NCBI GenBank assembly: GCA_030681145.1
Contig: JAUXXK010000461.1
Span: 1 to 7,425, forward strand
Reading direction: 5' to 3'
Length of the DNA: 7,425 bases
Origin: Methanobacteriaceae archaeon
GTDB taxonomy: Archaea > Methanobacteriota > Methanobacteria > Methanobacteriales > Methanobacteriaceae
Below, one piece after another: positions 5,640 to 7,425 of the stretch (the first letter of the stretch is position 1; each line of letters begins with the position of its first letter). Both the position numbers and the translations under genes were made by a program. The notes under the pieces were generated by a model, which was given only the letters and a program-made list of their open reading frames with translations, was not told where the DNA came from and made no database searches.

Positions 5640-6479
5640 ATGTCAAAAAAATCCCTCCCATCCCGTGCAAAATATTTTTTCTCTGAAAAAAAATGGGGCA
5701 TTGCTGCCATACTAATAGGTACTGCTGTGGGTTTTTTATCAGCAGTTATTTGTGTAAAAGGCCATATAGCCATATTTGGTTTTAATATTTCTTTTATCGT
5801 TTCGCCACTTATTGCCGGTTATACTGAAACATATGTGGCTCGAAAAAAATACGGAAAAACCACCGGAGCTATAAGTGCACTTTTAATATTTCTTTTAATA
5901 AATATTGGATCCTGGGTATTCCCTAAAGAACCTATCAGTCTCAGTATAATTACTTTAGGTGGTTTAGGCCTGGCTTTTCAGGCCGCGTTTCCTATTCTGG
6001 TAAATTATCTGATTTTTGTGATTTTTCTAGGAACAATAACCTACGTACTGGGATATATCGGAAATATATTATCCGGTTTAACTTTAAATTTAACCAGTGG
6101 AGATAAATCAAAAAACAATGATTCAAAAGATGAAACATACGACCCCGAATCAATAGATTTAAGCCGATTCAATGTGTTGGCTGTAAATACATCAGAAATT
6201 CATGGCAAGAAAATTTCCAAAAATTATGGAATTATGAATAGCGAGTACATCTTTAAACCGAATTTGGAATTATACAATAAAGAATCTTCAAAAGATCCTG
6301 TGATTTTTAAACAGATGGAATTTGGCCGTAAAGCAGCTTTAGCCAAAATAATGGAGATATCACAAAAAATAGGGGCTAATGCTCTAATTGAGATAGAAAT
6401 TGATTATACAGATATTGGCGGATTAAAGGGTAGTGAAATTATGATCTCAGCCTCAGGTACTGCTGTTTTAATAAAATAA
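5640..6479 (+). CDS. Membrane protein with C-terminal YbjQ-like domain
   Basis: A 279-residue protein. About four or five membrane helices fill residues 19-146. A polar linker rich in Lys, Asp and Ser (about 152-175) follows, then a YbjQ-like domain (about 179-279) that aligns with the preceding gene. Shared features are VNTSEIHGKKISKNYGIMNSE at the domain start, the helix ending KIGANALIEIEIDY, IGGLKGSEIMIS and the terminal SASGTAVLI. The Gly-rich GGRTSAYEEEL segment of the stand-alone copy is replaced by an unrelated stretch around FKQMEFGRKAAL. The start is placed at ATG 5640 behind AGGAT (5632-5636). An in-frame TTG at 5616 would add eight residues but has no ribosome binding site. The membrane part has AGYTETYVARKKYGKTTGA between helices; I do not recognise its family. 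Three T tracts follow the stop. Confidence 0.85.
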   Translation: MSKKSLPSRAKYFFSEKKWGIAAILIGTAVGFLSAVICVKGHIAIFGFNISFIVSPLIAGYTETYVARKKYGKTTGAISALLIFLLINIGSWVFPKEPISLSIITLGGLGLAFQAAFPILVNYLIFVIFLGTITYVLGYIGNILSGLTLNLTSGDKSKNNDSKDETYDPESIDLSRFNVLAVNTSEIHGKKISKNYGIMNSEYIFKPNLELYNKESSKDPVIFKQMEFGRKAALAKIMEISQKIGANALIEIEIDYTDIGGLKGSEIMISASGTAVLIK

Positions 6480-6488
6480 TGTTAATAC

Positions 6489-6518
6489 TTTTTTATTATA
6501 ATTTTTAATATTTTTTTT
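6489..6518 (+). terminator. Multiple oligo-T tract terminator after the YbjQ pair
   Basis: Runs of six, five and eight T residues (6489-6494, 6502-6506, 6511-6518) follow the TAA at 6479 within 40 nt, in the 72-nt gap to the convergent permease gene. Clustered U-tracts are the common archaeal termination signal. Confidence 0.6.
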
Positions 6519-6551
6519 AAGTTATATTATTTTAGTTCTAGACTAACTCAT

Positions 6552-7382
6552 TTATAGTGGAATTTTAAGAAACTCAAAAACACCAATCATCTTTAAACCA
6601 ATATAAAGAAGAATTATAGAGAAAGCATATCTCAAAAAATTTTCTGGGAATTTATGTGCTATTTTTGCACCCACCCTGGCCATTGGTATGCTGAAACCTG
6701 TTAGAATAACCAATTGAAGAATATTTATATACCCCAATGAATATTCTGGTAGTCCTGGGACACCCCATCCATTAAATGCATACGAAATTATGCCTCCCAC
6801 TGATGTTAAAATTATTACAGCTGTAGAAGTTCCTACCGCTTCAATCATACAAAATCCTAATAAAATGACCATTATTGGAATTAAAACAATTCCTCCACCT
6901 ATTCCCAGAAGGCCCGATGCAATTCCGGCCAGAATTCCATAAAAGATAAGATGATAAAAATCTAAAATCTTTTTTCTATCCCCCTCAGGATTTTTATGAC
7001 TTAAAAAGTTGATAACCACTAAGAAAACCAAAAATCCAAATAAAAGTTTTAAGATATTACCTGGAATGTATGCTGCAATAAAACCTCCCATTAATCCCCC
7101 AAAAAATCCTCCCAGACCCATGTAGATTGCAGGTTTCACAAGAACCGAACTATTTTTATAATGAATATATGCTCCACTTAATGCTGTTGGTAACATAACC
7201 CCTAGGCTAGTGCCAAAAGCAATTCGAATGGCCGTATCAGGATCTATACCTAAAGATTGCAGGAGGAAAAATTGAACAGGCACCAAAATAAATCCTCCAC
7301 CAACTCCCAGAAGTCCCGTAGCAAAACCCACTCCGATACCAGTAATGGCCAAAATAATAAGATATATTAAGTTAATTTCCAT
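6552..7382 (-). CDS. TauE/SafE family permease (probable anion or sulfur-compound exporter)
   Basis: A 276-residue inner-membrane protein with about eight helices. It shows the internal duplication typical of TauE/SafE: GLLGVGGGFILVP at 23-35 and GLLGIGGGIVLIP at 157-169. Each is followed by a GTS element (GTSLGVMLPTALSG, GTSTAVIILTSVGG). Members are proposed to move sulfite, sulfoacetate or other organosulfur anions; substrates are rarely proven and none can be read from this sequence. A hydrophilic loop (about 128-141) joins the two halves. The start is the ATG at 7382. No ribosome binding site precedes it, but a TATA-like element lies about 28 nt upstream, suggesting a leaderless message. 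The gene converges with the YbjQ-membrane gene. No sulfur-metabolism gene is visible next to it in the window. Confidence 0.92.
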   Translation of the reverse strand: MEINLIYLIILAITGIGVGFATGLLGVGGGFILVPVQFFLLQSLGIDPDTAIRIAFGTSLGVMLPTALSGAYIHYKNSSVLVKPAIYMGLGGFFGGLMGGFIAAYIPGNILKLLFGFLVFLVVINFLSHKNPEGDRKKILDFYHLIFYGILAGIASGLLGIGGGIVLIPIMVILLGFCMIEAVGTSTAVIILTSVGGIISYAFNGWGVPGLPEYSLGYINILQLVILTGFSIPMARVGAKIAHKFPENFLRYAFSIILLYIGLKMIGVFEFLKIPL

Positions 7383-7403
7383 ACAACTATTTAGAACCAG
7401 AGT

Positions 7404-7417
7404 ACATAAATATTTAA
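7404..7417 (-). promoter_or_regulatory. Candidate TATA box for the TauE/SafE gene
   Basis: On the minus strand TTAAATATTTATG is centred about 28 nt before the ATG at 7382, the distance expected if transcription starts at or within a few bases of the start codon. There is no Shine-Dalgarno sequence in the intervening bases, so a leaderless mRNA is plausible. The window ends 8 nt upstream of the element. Confidence 0.4.
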
Positions 7418-7425
7418 TAATGTTT

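Noticed and set aside
1..7425. CRISPR arrays, insertion sequences, prophage genes, tRNA or rRNA genes, defence genes
   Set aside because: No regularly spaced repeats with unique spacers, transposase or integrase motifs, inverted terminal repeats or tRNA-like folds were seen on either strand.

Overview
The window looks like chromosomal DNA of a methanogenic archaeon, most likely of the order Methanobacteriales (a Methanobacterium-like genome). The evidence is an archaeal/eukaryotic-type release factor aRF1, an archaeal-type UMP kinase, a PRTase-fold regulator of the GfcR/PyrE-like family, and a small DUF2116-type zinc-ribbon membrane protein. Very A+T-rich spacers with oligo-T tracts after genes, and Shine-Dalgarno sequences of the GAGG / AGGTGATC type, fit the same picture. 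This is inferred by eye from protein families; no database search was run.

Layout. 1-392 (+): 3' part of a PRTase-like regulator, cut by the window edge, followed by an oligo-T tract. 580-1506 (+): UbiA-family prenyltransferase of unassigned substrate. 1612-2841 (-): complete aRF1, convergent with the UbiA gene, starting at TTG behind a good ribosome binding site. 2842-3417: unusually long, very A+T-rich spacer between the divergent aRF1 and pyrH genes, with several exact direct repeats and a palindrome. 3418-4092 (+): pyrH (UMP kinase). 4177-4371 (+): DUF2116-like zinc-ribbon/membrane protein, probably co-transcribed with pyrH. 4536-5027 (-): unknown small polytopic membrane protein. 5255-5584 and 5640-6479 (+): a stand-alone YbjQ/DUF74 protein, then a membrane protein carrying a second, divergent YbjQ-like domain at its C terminus. 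6552-7382 (-): TauE/SafE-family permease, convergent with the YbjQ pair.

How the genes work together. The left half is housekeeping: translation termination (aRF1), pyrimidine nucleotide synthesis (PyrH) and a PRPP-binding regulator. Linking the regulator to PyrH through nucleotide metabolism is inference only. The right half is an accessory membrane block. Its most interesting part is the two-gene YbjQ cassette, in which a soluble domain and a membrane-tethered paralogue may assemble together. No tRNA, rRNA, CRISPR array, insertion sequence or phage gene was recognised. The window does not clearly contain a new multi-gene system; the YbjQ pair and the repeat-bearing aRF1-pyrH spacer are the best candidates for a closer look.
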